The notes beneath the pieces are model-generated. The model made no database searches. It was not told the origin of the DNA and saw nothing but the letters and a program-made list of their open reading frames with translations. A stretch of 41,649 nt of DNA from a virus: positions 1-41,649 of IMG/VR virus record IMGVR_UViG_3300044726_000200; one strand, 5' to 3'. Below, in pieces: positions 27,322 to 35,697 of this stretch. Every line of letters starts with the position of its first letter. The first letter of the stretch is position 1. The position numbers and the translations under genes are program-made.

Positions 27322-29309
27322 CACGAGAGCCGATACAGGCCGCTGTCGCCGGGATTGCAGATCACGGCGAACCCCTGCCCGGCCGCCAGCGACGACGGCA
27401 GCCCCGGCCCAATACCAGCCGCCACGGCGGAGATCGTTAGCGCCGTGATCGCCGCGGACGTGCTGAACCGCCACTCCTGCCCGCCGGTCGAGGCGTCGCA
27501 GGTTGGGAACCTGATGGTCAGCGCCGCGAGCGTTCCCGCGGGTGTCATAATCGTGGTGTGCGTGTTCTGCGCGACGGTAACGGTGGACCCGCTGGTTGGC
27601 GTCACCTTGACTATGGCGAAGTCGCGAATGACGCCAATGTTGACGGGGTTGAGGAATGTGAACTGAGGGGCCGCCGCCCTCATGTCGAAGTATGCGACGT
27701 TCTGCCCAGACGAGCTTTTAAACACCATGTTGCTGCCGCTTCCACCAAGCACCCCGTAACCACCAGACCCATCCGTTAGCTGAAACCCAGACGGTCCCGA
27801 CACGAAACCCGCGTTCGCGCCGCTGACGATGTTGCTGTTCGGCCCGGAAATGATCGCGCCAGCGTCCATGGTGATCAGGCTGGTCCCGGACCCAATCGTC
27901 ACCCGACCGGCGGTGGGCGCCAGACTGATCGAGGGTTTGCCAGATCCGCCGTCCGCGTGATCCACCCACGTCAGCGTGACGGTGTTCGTTCCGTGTCCGT
28001 TGAATTTCGCCGCCGTGCCCATCGTGGCGCTGGCGTTGTTCACGGCGGCGGCGGCGCTTGAGTAGCCTTTGTCGAGCACCTGTAACGCGGTTGGCGTGCC
28101 CGTCACACCCGGCGTCGTCGCGCCATTCACCGCTGTTACCTTTAGGATTGCTCCTGGCACGGTGCCCTCGGTGTAACTACCATAAAGCAGTTCACCAACC
28201 TGAAACTGGTTGGCGAGATTGCCGTTCACGTAAGTCGCCGCCGAGATGAAGGAACCACCAACATCGATTGTCCCTCCCTGGTCCACCGGCTTGATCGACA
28301 GGTTGCCTACTTGTGTCTCACCCGTGCCTTTCACGACGAACCCCGGCGAGCGCATCACCTCGTTGTTGATGTGGATGTTCCCCATCTGGAACCAATCCCA
28401 CGAGGTCTGTGGCTTGATCATCGCCGGGCCAATCGTCGCCGGACAATTGTTCACTCCGACCGTGCAACCATTGCCATTGGCATAAACCTGGGGAAACGAG
28501 AACAGAAACGCGCCATTGTCTGGATCAAAGGTGGTTTCCTGACCCATTCCGCCCATGACTAACTGCGAGCGAAAGCCTGGAAGGTTCTTACCCGATGAGG
28601 CGGTCATGGACGCGGTGGATGAAGTATCCAGGCCAGGAGATTGACTGGTGACCCAAATACCATACCGCCCCTGGAACTGATTGGCGCCAGGAGTGTCAAC
28701 GTGTCCCCAGTCGGTGCCAAGTCGCGCGAACTGAGCGCCATTGCTGAGGATCGAGGCACCGCCGTGCATGACTTCCCAGTTGATCTCGCCCAGACCGCTG
28801 ACGTTCGCGAGGTAGCCGGACTTACCGGTGGCAATGGCATAGATGCTCGTGCCATCGACCTGACCAACCGCCTTGGTCGGATAGACCGACCCGCCCATCG
28901 GCGCATCAGCGGTGGCGCGTGCCTGGATCGCCATGTGGAAGCCGTTGTCAACGGTGCCGCTACCGGTCAGCAGACTACCCACGTTCAGACCTGCCCGCGT
29001 CCCGCCCGCGCCCTCATAGCCGTAGGTATAAAACAGATCCATACAACCAATGATGCCGCCACCGGGCGGGGACTTCGCCGTGTCGGAGTAGCATTGCACA
29101 CGCATCGGGGCGCTGGCCCCCGCCTCCCCGAGCCATGTCCCGGTGATCGGCCCCATATTGAATTGCAGGGGTGTGGTCAGATTGGACATGGTCCCGGCGT
29201 CGAGCGGCTTTGTCGTCAGGTGGATACCATTCATCGTCGGGATCATCGGCGCCTGCGCGTGCGCGATGATCGGCCAGAGCAGAGCCGCGAGTGTTACTGC
29301 ACGACGCAC
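27321..29309 (-). CDS. Tail fibre/spike-like protein with N-terminal signal peptide-like segment, 662 aa
   Basis: This Gly/Ser/Thr/Asn-rich, beta-repeat protein has the composition and length of a tail spike or fibre. The middle (LGEINWEVMHGGASILSNGA) and C-terminal beta-helix-like stretches (GRVTIGSGTSLITMDAGAI) are related in style to the 622-aa fibre at 30483. Unusually, the first 19 residues (RRAVTLAALLWPIIAHAQA) look like a cleavable signal peptide with an AHA site. The GTG at 29309 has GGGGG 6 nt upstream and overlaps the previous gene by 16 bases. An internal ATG (residue 22) would avoid the signal. A receptor-binding role is inferred. Confidence 0.75.
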   Translation of the reverse strand: MRRAVTLAALLWPIIAHAQAPMIPTMNGIHLTTKPLDAGTMSNLTTPLQFNMGPITGTWLGEAGASAPMRVQCYSDTAKSPPGGGIIGCMDLFYTYGYEGAGGTRAGLNVGSLLTGSGTVDNGFHMAIQARATADAPMGGSVYPTKAVGQVDGTSIYAIATGKSGYLANVSGLGEINWEVMHGGASILSNGAQFARLGTDWGHVDTPGANQFQGRYGIWVTSQSPGLDTSSTASMTASSGKNLPGFRSQLVMGGMGQETTFDPDNGAFLFSFPQVYANGNGCTVGVNNCPATIGPAMIKPQTSWDWFQMGNIHINNEVMRSPGFVVKGTGETQVGNLSIKPVDQGGTIDVGGSFISAATYVNGNLANQFQVGELLYGSYTEGTVPGAILKVTAVNGATTPGVTGTPTALQVLDKGYSSAAAAVNNASATMGTAAKFNGHGTNTVTLTWVDHADGGSGKPSISLAPTAGRVTIGSGTSLITMDAGAIISGPNSNIVSGANAGFVSGPSGFQLTDGSGGYGVLGGSGSNMVFKSSSGQNVAYFDMRAAAPQFTFLNPVNIGVIRDFAIVKVTPTSGSTVTVAQNTHTTIMTPAGTLAALTIRFPTCDASTGGQEWRFSTSAAITALTISAVAAGIGPGLPSSLAAGQGFAVICNPGDSGLYRLS

Positions 29310-29500
29310 AGGAAGCCCCCATTGATCCAGAGGTCACCAGGCTGAAGCCCGACGGAGGATGTCGGCAGGTTCACGCCTTTGGTGGTCAGAACCTTAGTGT
29401 CCAAAACGTCCGCGTTTTGGTTCCACATATTCCCCCACGAATCATCATCGGCGCCAACGGTGGGCTTGGTCAGCCCGAGAACAGGTGTGGTCGTGGCCAT
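29294..29500 (-). CDS. Small fibre N-domain protein, 68 aa
   Basis: It contains the fibre attachment motif (LGLTKPTVGADDDSWGNMWN) that also opens the 313-aa collar protein, then ends with NLPTSSVGLQPGDLWINGGF, a C-terminal motif shared with the 622-aa fibre. So it is an N-terminal and a C-terminal fibre module with nothing between. AAAGGCGG lies 4 nt before the ATG. It may be a short fibre, an adaptor, or the remnant of a longer fibre. Confidence 0.7.
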   Translation of the reverse strand: MATTTPVLGLTKPTVGADDDSWGNMWNQNADVLDTKVLTTKGVNLPTSSVGLQPGDLWINGGFLCVVQ

Positions 29501-30021
29501 TATGCCGCCTTTGCCCAGACGCCGGGTGAACAGACATGAACCTGATCGAACGCCCGCTCGAGCGGCACGCCGATGATGGTGCCGTAGCCGCGCGGGCCGA
29601 ACGCGCCGGTGCCGCCGAGGATGATCGTGTCGAACGGGGTGACCGCCACCACCGGCTTCCAGGCCCACTCGCCCCTGCCGTAAGGGCCGGTGCCGTATGG
29701 TCCCATGCCGTAGGGTCGGCTGGTCAGTGCCAAAGCCATGGCGATGCCGGAGGCCGGAATGCGCGCGATGTCATACATGCGGATCTCGATTGGCGTGACG
29801 GTCGGCAACGTGGCGATGAGCGTTCCACCGGTCATGGCATCGTAGAGCAGCACCGTATCGATGACGCCCCAGTAGGCCGTGGCGGTGGGCCACGCGATGC
29901 TGGCGATGTTGCACAGCGTGGTGCCATCCGAGGCGTAGGCGAGCGTCGTGGGCCGCCGCGCGTAGCCGCTCACCGTGACCTCGACGTCGGCGATCGCGAG
30001 GGCGACGAAGGCGGCGGTCAC
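29500..30021 (-). CDS. Tail-region structural protein, 173 aa
   Basis: This is a beta-rich protein with a start GTG at 30021 overlapping the previous stop (GTGA). It has a hallmark Gly/Tyr-rich repeat (RPYGMGPYGTGPYGRGEW, about 103-120) near the middle and a C-terminal IGVPLERAFDQVHVCSPGVW. No family is recognised. Position in the fibre cluster suggests a tail component or receptor-binding adaptor. Confidence 0.65.
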   Translation of the reverse strand: MTAAFVALAIADVEVTVSGYARRPTTLAYASDGTTLCNIASIAWPTATAYWGVIDTVLLYDAMTGGTLIATLPTVTPIEIRMYDIARIPASGIAMALALTSRPYGMGPYGTGPYGRGEWAWKPVVAVTPFDTIILGGTGAFGPRGYGTIIGVPLERAFDQVHVCSPGVWAKAA

Positions 30022-30320
30022 GGCTTCCGTTCCAGTGCTTTGATGCGTTCCTCTACCCGCCCGAGGCCCTCGCGCACCGTGGCGTCGGTCGCCTCCAGCG
30101 AGCGGCGGACATCGCCGACCAGCACGCGGTTCTGGTCCATGGTTGTTCTCATGGTGTCGATCTCGTGGCGCAGCACGTCAACGCGCCGCTCCAGGTGATG
30201 GACGCTCGCGAGCCACGACGCGGCGGCGATGGCACTGCCCGCGAGCGTTCCGACGATCGCGAGGACGCCGGCGGCGAGACCGACGTTGCTGCGCAGCCAG
30301 GAGGAGACATCATCGACCAC
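30018..30320 (-). CDS. Membrane-anchored coiled-coil protein (holin/spanin candidate), 100 aa
   Basis: One membrane span (residues about 14-38, GLAAGVLAIVGTLAGSAIAA) follows a short polar N-terminus. A long coiled coil then fills the rest (HHLERRVDVLRHEIDTM, then LVGDVRRSLEATDATVREGL). This topology is found in phage holins and in i-spanins (Rz-like), which are often in late operons. It starts one base after the previous stop. It is the best lysis candidate in the late region, but there is no endolysin gene beside it. Confidence 0.65.
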   Translation of the reverse strand: MVDDVSSWLRSNVGLAAGVLAIVGTLAGSAIAAASWLASVHHLERRVDVLRHEIDTMRTTMDQNRVLVGDVRRSLEATDATVREGLGRVEERIKALERKP

Positions 30321-30321
30321 A

Positions 30322-30486
30322 TCAGTCCGTCGCCTCCGGTGTGGTTTGCCGTTGCCGCGCGCACTGGTTCTGTATCTCGGCGATGAGCGGCGCGACCACC
30401 CTGAAAGGCGCGTCGGCCAGCACGCGCATGATCTGCTCCCAGGACTGGGCTTCGAGCGTCACGGGGATTTTGTCGGTGGGGGTCAT
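30322..30486 (-). CDS. Small fibre-linked protein, 54 aa (paralog at 27118)
   Basis: It starts MTPTDKIPVTLEAQSWEQIM and matches the 67-aa protein at 27118-27321 over its full length. The start overlaps the stop of the 622-aa fibre gene in an ATGA. The predicted form is a strand then two helices (QIMRVLADAP; PLIAEIQNQCARQRQ). A link with the fibre just upstream, such as folding or assembly, is inferred from both copies having the same neighbour type. Confidence 0.7.
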   Translation of the reverse strand: MTPTDKIPVTLEAQSWEQIMRVLADAPFRVVAPLIAEIQNQCARQRQTTPEATD

Positions 30487-32351
30487 ACGATGTTCAACGC
30501 GGCGCCGTTGCGCCACACGTCACCGGCCACCAGACCAGCGGCGGAAGTCGGTAGATTGGACATGTTGATCGACCCGGCCGTGGGGTTGAGCGACAACTTG
30601 CGTCCCGCCGCCGGCCACGTCACGGTCAGGGTCAGGCCAATGCCGGAGCCGCCGAAGGTCGCGAGCGGATTGGCGGGCGTCGCTCCGACCGTCCCCGGAT
30701 AAACCAGGACACTCAGCGTCGTCACCGCGCCCGTCGCCGGATTGATCGCCGTCACCTCATACTGACCGCCGTAAGCGTCCTGGATGAGATCGCCGACGAA
30801 GTAATTATTGACCGCCGACCCCGCCCCGCCACCGCCACCAGACGCAACCGCGACGGCGCTCGCCATCTTGCCGGGGACATCGAGCGCGACGCCCGCCGAA
30901 GACGCCGTGAGCACGGTGTTCTTGACCTCCAGCACGCCGTTGCCTCGATCGACGAACCCCGGCGACCAATAGGCCGCGCCGTTCGCTTTCGTGTAGTTGG
31001 CGTAATGGAGGTCCACCCCATAGGCGCAGAGCTGCGGCGGAAACGGATCGCTGCGCCCGGTGGACATATGCGCGATTTGCGGTGCCGCGATACCAAATAC
31101 GGTGCCGTCCCGGCGGATCGACCACTCGCTGGCGACAACTATTCCGTAACGCATTTGCCCACTGGTGGGCGCGCTCTGCGATCCCAGCCCGAGAAAGGCG
31201 GAGTGCCCGCCGCCGTCGCCGCTGTCGCCACTCAGGCGGATCATCGTCGCCATGAACTTATCGTAGACCGAGGCGCCCTGAACGAACGCGCCGAGCGTCA
31301 GCGTAGTTGTCGCGCCACCACTGACCGACACAGACGGCGTAACGGTATCCTGCCCCTGCCAGTGCAGGTTTACCACGTTACCCGACCGCGTGGCGCAGAC
31401 GCGGGCCGCCTGTAGCGCGGCGTTGGCGTTGATCGCGGCGACGAGGTTATTGGCCACCATCGCCAGGGTCTGACCCGATCCGCTCACGAACGAAACGGCG
31501 ACAGGCGACCCCGTGATGACACTCGAGGCCAGCGTGATCGTCAGCGTGTCGCCCGCTGTTACCGTGCCGCCCAGCGTCACCGGACGGGTTGACCCGGCGA
31601 CACCGACATTGATCTCGCCAAGCGCGTTGGCGGAATACCAACTGCTCGCGCCGGGGAGCAAAATCACCTGCGGGTTAAGCCCATATGCGTAGCCGCGCGC
31701 GTCCAGTCCCGCGTTGGCGACGCCCGTGCCGCCGGTATTGTGCTGCATCTGCGCCCAGAACTCGCCGACGACGTGTTGTTGGTTTGTTACCGAGTCGCTG
31801 TAGTTTCCGGCTGTCGTCAGGAATGAACGCATGACAGACCGAGGCCCAATGGTGCCGGGACCGCCGAACTGATGCGTGAACTGCGCGACGGCGAAACCGC
31901 CGCCCGTGGTGTTGCGAAGGTCAGCGGTATCGCCGGATATGCTCCACTGATGCGCCACCATCAGACCGGCCGGCGCGCCCGAAAACAGCCCGGTATAGTT
32001 CGATGTGAAGAATGTCGTCGGCGAAGGCATGGTGGCGCCGAATGTGTAGGTCTGCGACGTTCCACGCAGGTATTGCGTCGTCGTGGTCTCGTAGATGCTC
32101 AGTCCGCGCGCGGTCGTGCTAAAATCGAAATAGCCTATTGATCCGATGCCAAAGTCCGGACTGCCGATGATGACTTTTGTGTTGTTCCCGCCCGACGAAA
32201 TCATCAGGTCGGCGCCGGGGGAAGCGATGAAGTCGGGACCGTGCAACGGCAGGAACGGGCCGGATATATTGTTGGCGATGGCATCGTTCAGCGCCGACGC
32301 GAACAGCGGATCGCCTTCGGACCACGGATAACCGGGGATCGCGCCGCTCAT
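30483..32351 (-). CDS. Tail fibre/spike-like protein, 622 aa
   Basis: The protein is Gly/Ser/Thr-rich and beta-repetitive, with a short N-terminal helical segment (GDPLFASALNDAIANNISG) typical of phage fibre anchors. It closes with SNLPTSAAGLVAGDVWRNG, a C-terminal motif seen also in the 68-aa gene at 29294. An internal stretch (TAGDTLTITLASSVITGSPV, then VANNLVAAINAN) resembles a domain found in carbohydrate-contacting phage proteins. It likely binds the host surface. Catalytic residues for glycan cleavage cannot be picked out by eye. It is followed by the 54-aa partner gene. Confidence 0.75.
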   Translation of the reverse strand: MSGAIPGYPWSEGDPLFASALNDAIANNISGPFLPLHGPDFIASPGADLMISSGGNNTKVIIGSPDFGIGSIGYFDFSTTARGLSIYETTTTQYLRGTSQTYTFGATMPSPTTFFTSNYTGLFSGAPAGLMVAHQWSISGDTADLRNTTGGGFAVAQFTHQFGGPGTIGPRSVMRSFLTTAGNYSDSVTNQQHVVGEFWAQMQHNTGGTGVANAGLDARGYAYGLNPQVILLPGASSWYSANALGEINVGVAGSTRPVTLGGTVTAGDTLTITLASSVITGSPVAVSFVSGSGQTLAMVANNLVAAINANAALQAARVCATRSGNVVNLHWQGQDTVTPSVSVSGGATTTLTLGAFVQGASVYDKFMATMIRLSGDSGDGGGHSAFLGLGSQSAPTSGQMRYGIVVASEWSIRRDGTVFGIAAPQIAHMSTGRSDPFPPQLCAYGVDLHYANYTKANGAAYWSPGFVDRGNGVLEVKNTVLTASSAGVALDVPGKMASAVAVASGGGGGAGSAVNNYFVGDLIQDAYGGQYEVTAINPATGAVTTLSVLVYPGTVGATPANPLATFGGSGIGLTLTVTWPAAGRKLSLNPTAGSINMSNLPTSAAGLVAGDVWRNGAALNIV

Positions 32352-33472
32352 GACCGCATCTCCGCGTCAGTGAGAACACGCGGCCAGTAAGTAATATTTC
32401 GAATGTAACCGCTCGATGATTGCGTCGGCGTTCCCGTTTGAAATATCGCATAGCCACCGGCTGGATAGCCACCCGGAACCATGACCCCGGAAACCACGGC
32501 GCTTCCGTTCGTGGAAATCCTGCCGGTTCCAGGATTGTCGTATGTTGTCGTTACCTTGGTCACCACGTTGGGCGCGACGACAACGACATCTTCCACGGGC
32601 GTGCCGCCGTTCCACTGACCGGCGACACCCGGAGCGCCATCCACGAATACCGGCGTGGGATTGTTGCCGACGCTGTTTATCTGAAGGATGCGACGTGGGT
32701 TGGTATCGACATCGAATTTGATGAACTCGGCGCGCCACGAGCCAAACGTGGGAGAGAACCACGCGCCACCAGATATGACGGGAGCGTCCAGTGCCCTGCT
32801 CGCCGAGGTACCCGTCGTTGGTATCCACGATGTGATGAACGATCCGGCCTCGACCTGCGCGTTCGTCACAGATCCCGTCACCGTGCAGGTGAGCGTCCCG
32901 GCTGTCGCCGTGAACGTCTGCGACACGCGCTGACCCGCGCCCGTTCCGACGAGCGCGCCTGTCGCGGCGCCGCTCTTGGTGATGGTCCCCGTGCCGTAAA
33001 ACGACAGCGTGTAAGCCGTCGCGGTGACCGTGACGCCCTGCGTGACGAGCGTCGCCGAGTTCAGAAACAGGTTCGTCCGCGCCTCCTCGATCAGCAGCCC
33101 GCGCAACACGCCGCCCACGTAATCCCATCGCGGCGCGTTGATCGCGGCGGTCTGGATCGTTCCGGTGCTGTCGGTGTATGTCCCGGTCGAGGCGCGGCTG
33201 AATGTGACGCCGGCGGGCATGGTGCCAGAGGACATGAAGTCGAGCGCCAGCGTGGCGCCGGCGGGGATGCCGCTGGTGACGGTGCTACCGCCGAACTGGG
33301 ACACCATCTGGCGGCTGAAATGCTTGCACCAACCGGCTGGACTGACGGGACCGATGACCTTGCCACAGGAGCGGGGCGGGACGAAGAAGCGGCAGTATCC
33401 GCATTTCTCCCTGCCCCCGGCGTCGGTATAGCGCGCGGCGCTCTTCGTGACCCGGTGGACGACGAAGCTCAT
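32348..33472 (-). CDS. Fibre-like protein with N-terminal four-Cys domain, 374 aa
   Basis: Residues about 20-55 carry four cysteines (C24, C27, C36, C49 in EKCGYCRFF, RSCGKV and GWCKHFS), a layout like small iron-sulfur (HiPIP-type) or zinc modules. The rest is a beta-sandwich/fibre region. It contains VEAGSFITSWIPTTGTSASR, a motif common in phage proteins with lectin-like folds, then SSGYIRNITYWPRVLTDAEM. The fusion of a metal-binding head to a lectin-like part is unusual. The start overlaps the adaptor stop (ATGA) and the stop overlaps the next fibre gene. Confidence 0.7.
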   Translation of the reverse strand: MSFVVHRVTKSAARYTDAGGREKCGYCRFFVPPRSCGKVIGPVSPAGWCKHFSRQMVSQFGGSTVTSGIPAGATLALDFMSSGTMPAGVTFSRASTGTYTDSTGTIQTAAINAPRWDYVGGVLRGLLIEEARTNLFLNSATLVTQGVTVTATAYTLSFYGTGTITKSGAATGALVGTGAGQRVSQTFTATAGTLTCTVTGSVTNAQVEAGSFITSWIPTTGTSASRALDAPVISGGAWFSPTFGSWRAEFIKFDVDTNPRRILQINSVGNNPTPVFVDGAPGVAGQWNGGTPVEDVVVVAPNVVTKVTTTYDNPGTGRISTNGSAVVSGVMVPGGYPAGGYAIFQTGTPTQSSSGYIRNITYWPRVLTDAEMRS

Positions 33473-34137
33473 CCGAACGATACCAGTTCAGCGCGAAGCG
33501 GTGCGCCAGAGTAATTGGATTGCTGGACCCACAGATTTGCCCTGGTCACCACCTGTTGCCACTGGGCATCCGCCTGCGCCGCGCGATCGTCGTCCAGCTC
33601 GAACAACGCGCCGTGCTTGATCACGCCCCAAAGGTATACCGCGTAAAGCTGCTCCAGGATCGGATTGGTGTCGGAGGGGAGGAGGAGAGGCTTCGGCCGC
33701 GCGTACCACTCCATCAACACCTGTTGCGGCATCCAGGCGGGGTCCGGCGGGTCGGGGAGGACGGGGTGGGGGAGAAACTCGATACAGTCCCCCGTCAGCC
33801 TGTAGGCCGTGCACACCTGCCCAACCGCGCCGACCACGGCGCCCTCCCGCCACGCGCTGGAATACGCCCCGGTCCAGTGCCCACTCCAGGCGTCCTTGAG
33901 TTCGAGCAGCTCGCCACTGGTGGCGTCACGGATCGACGCCATCGTGGCGAAGTCAGATGGCAACGCGATGTAGGCCGCGTCGATCGCCTGCATGCCCGAC
34001 GTGACCATGCACCGGGCGCGCAAGGTCTCGGCGATCTCCGTTTCGACCATGAGCACCCAGCCGGGGATCAGGCTGGTCAAATCTCTTCGATTTAACCAGT
34101 TCTGAACGTCATCCTGGAGCTTCTGATAGTCCGCCAC
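33469..34137 (-). CDS. Head-to-tail adaptor, SU10-type
   Basis: This 222-aa protein has the helical pattern of the phage adaptor family (YQKLQDDVQNWLNRRDLTSL, then PGWVLMVETEIAETLRARCM; later IRDATSGELLELKD and an LEQLYAVYLWGVIKHGALFE block). Adaptors form a ring under the portal and join it to the tail. The start is GTG at 34137, directly after the previous stop. With the SU10-type capsid protein found upstream, an SU10-type head-neck module is consistent. Confidence 0.8.
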   Translation of the reverse strand: MADYQKLQDDVQNWLNRRDLTSLIPGWVLMVETEIAETLRARCMVTSGMQAIDAAYIALPSDFATMASIRDATSGELLELKDAWSGHWTGAYSSAWREGAVVGAVGQVCTAYRLTGDCIEFLPHPVLPDPPDPAWMPQQVLMEWYARPKPLLLPSDTNPILEQLYAVYLWGVIKHGALFELDDDRAAQADAQWQQVVTRANLWVQQSNYSGAPLRAELVSFG

Positions 34138-34785
34138 CTACTTCTTGTCGTTCTTCTTGTCGGCCTTCTTGTCGTCATCCTTGTCGTCGTCGTGGGTGAC
34201 GGTCGTCCGCGGCGGCATGGTCACGGATGCCTGCTCGCCGCGCGGCGGCGTGGTCGAGGTGGCCTGCTGTGGCGGCGGGTTCACGCCCGCCCGGTGGGTG
34301 GTTCCTTCAGGCGAGACCGGCGGGTCGTTCTCGCCGGGGCGCGCGCGATGCGTTCCCGCCCCGCGCGCCGTCGGGTCGGAGAAATCCGGGTTGCCGGGGG
34401 CCTGGACGCCGTCCGCGGTGTAATAGGGCTGGGTCAGGCTTTCCTCCGCGATCAGGCCCATCCTGATGCGCTCCTCGGCCGCCGCCATCGCGGCGGCGAC
34501 CGGATCATCGGCGTCGGGATAGAGTTTGCCGAGGAGGGAGCGGTCGAACCCATCGATCAGCACCGGGCGCAGCGGGCCCAGCGGCCTGATCTCGGTCATT
34601 CCGTCCTCGGTGCCTGGCAGCATCCCGATGCCAGCCAGCGGCACCGTGCCGACGCCCGCCGTGCTGCCGGGCGGCATGATGCTGCCTCGGTTCATGTTGT
34701 AGGGTCCCGCCGCGTCGGGGCCGATGCCGGGCGTGCGCCGCATCGGCGCCGGAGGGGGTGTGGTCGTCGAGGTTCCGCTGGCCAT
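34138..34785 (-). CDS. Head/neck-region protein with charged tail, 215 aa
   Basis: The N-terminal third is proline- and glycine-rich. The middle (DDPVAAAMAAAEERIRMGLI) is helical. The C-terminus is a run of Asp and Lys (DDDKDDDKKADKKNDKK), probably disordered. It is not a family I can name. I place the start at the ATG at 34785, just after the upstream stop; an ATG at 34806 is possible. Position between head-completion and adaptor genes suggests a neck or decoration role. Confidence 0.65.
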   Translation of the reverse strand: MASGTSTTTPPPAPMRRTPGIGPDAAGPYNMNRGSIMPPGSTAGVGTVPLAGIGMLPGTEDGMTEIRPLGPLRPVLIDGFDRSLLGKLYPDADDPVAAAMAAAEERIRMGLIAEESLTQPYYTADGVQAPGNPDFSDPTARGAGTHRARPGENDPPVSPEGTTHRAGVNPPPQQATSTTPPRGEQASVTMPPRTTVTHDDDKDDDKKADKKNDKK

Positions 34786-34786
34786 T

Positions 34787-35098
34787 TCAGAGGGTGCTCC
34801 GATCATCGGTTCGGAAGACGCAATTATCCGGGTCGTTCAACCAGGCATTCAGCGCCTTCTCGTCGTTGGTAATCCCGAGTTTCCGTAGGCGGTTCCACAC
34901 CACGAGCGGGATGCGGGCGACGTGGACGGTGTCGCGCCGCACCAGGGGGTCGAAGTCGGACGCGATCTGTTTGGCGCTCTCGACGATCGCTTTGGTATCC
35001 TGCGAGTGGACGAACAGCAGCGTGCCGTCGGCCTCCCGCTCCACCTCGGTCAGGCGACGTGACGAGGGGTTGAAGGACGAATACAGAAGGTTACCCAT
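34787..35098 (-). CDS. Conserved head-region protein, 103 aa
   Basis: The sequence (TLLFVHSQDTKAIVESAKQI, then VHVARIPLVVWNRLRKLGIT, LNDPDNCVFRTDD) matches a small protein that I recognise as regularly following the major capsid gene in related podoviruses. It is thought of as a head completion or conserved hypothetical protein. It lies directly after the HNH insertion, and its start region is next to the HNH gene's upstream sequence. Confidence 0.75.
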   Translation of the reverse strand: MGNLLYSSFNPSSRRLTEVEREADGTLLFVHSQDTKAIVESAKQIASDFDPLVRRDTVHVARIPLVVWNRLRKLGITNDEKALNAWLNDPDNCVFRTDDRSTL

Positions 35099-35183
35099 GG
35101 GCGTATGCCATGTTGAAAACGGAACGCCGCCAGGGGTGATACCCCGGCGACAGTCCCGGCCATGGACCTTGGCGGAGGCCGTG

Positions 35184-35675
35184 ATGGCCATGAACAAACT
35201 GCCCGATACCGACTTCATCCGCGAGTGCCTGGATTATGATCCCGACACCGGAATATTCCGATGGCGTGAACGACCCCGTTCGCATTTCGTCAGCGACAGG
35301 GGTCATCGGCAATGGAATGGCAAATTCGCGGGGAAACCGGCGGGGTCGCGTTCCCGTCCCGGCGGCCATGGTTGTTGGGTCATCCGATTGTCTGGTCATC
35401 TTTGGAGAGCCCACCGCCTCGCGTGGCTCATGATCCATGGGACCGACCCCATTCAAGGGATCGACCACATCGACGGAGACCCGCTGAACGATCGGATCAA
35501 CAACCTCGATGTCAAAGGTGTGACCCTCAGCGGGAACAGGCGCGGTTACGATGCCCATATCGTGGTAGACGGGAAATCGCATTACCTCGGGTATTTCAAG
35601 ACGATCGAGGAGGCCGCCGGAGCGCGGCGAGATGCCGCCATCATGCCGCCTGGAGAGTTCGTCCGTCATAAGTAA
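35184..35675 (+). CDS. HNH homing endonuclease with AP2-like domain, probably defective
   Basis: This gene is on the strand opposite to the late operon it sits in, between the capsid gene and the next head gene. Residues about 90-108 have the HNH core start GIDHIDGDPLNDRINNL. The C-terminus (YDAHIVVDGKSHYLGYFKTI, then EEAAGARRDAA) is the AP2/ISR1-like DNA-binding part. In intact relatives about 20 residues, with the last catalytic Asn/His helix, lie between the NNL and the VKGV. Here they are missing (NNLDVKGVTLSGNRRGY). The frame is open, so cutting is likely lost while DNA binding may persist. GGAGG is 5 nt before the ATG. Confidence 0.8.
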   Translation: MAMNKLPDTDFIRECLDYDPDTGIFRWRERPRSHFVSDRGHRQWNGKFAGKPAGSRSRPGGHGCWVIRLSGHLWRAHRLAWLMIHGTDPIQGIDHIDGDPLNDRINNLDVKGVTLSGNRRGYDAHIVVDGKSHYLGYFKTIEEAAGARRDAAIMPPGEFVRHK

Positions 35676-35697
35676 TCGCCCGTCCAGATCGTTACGA

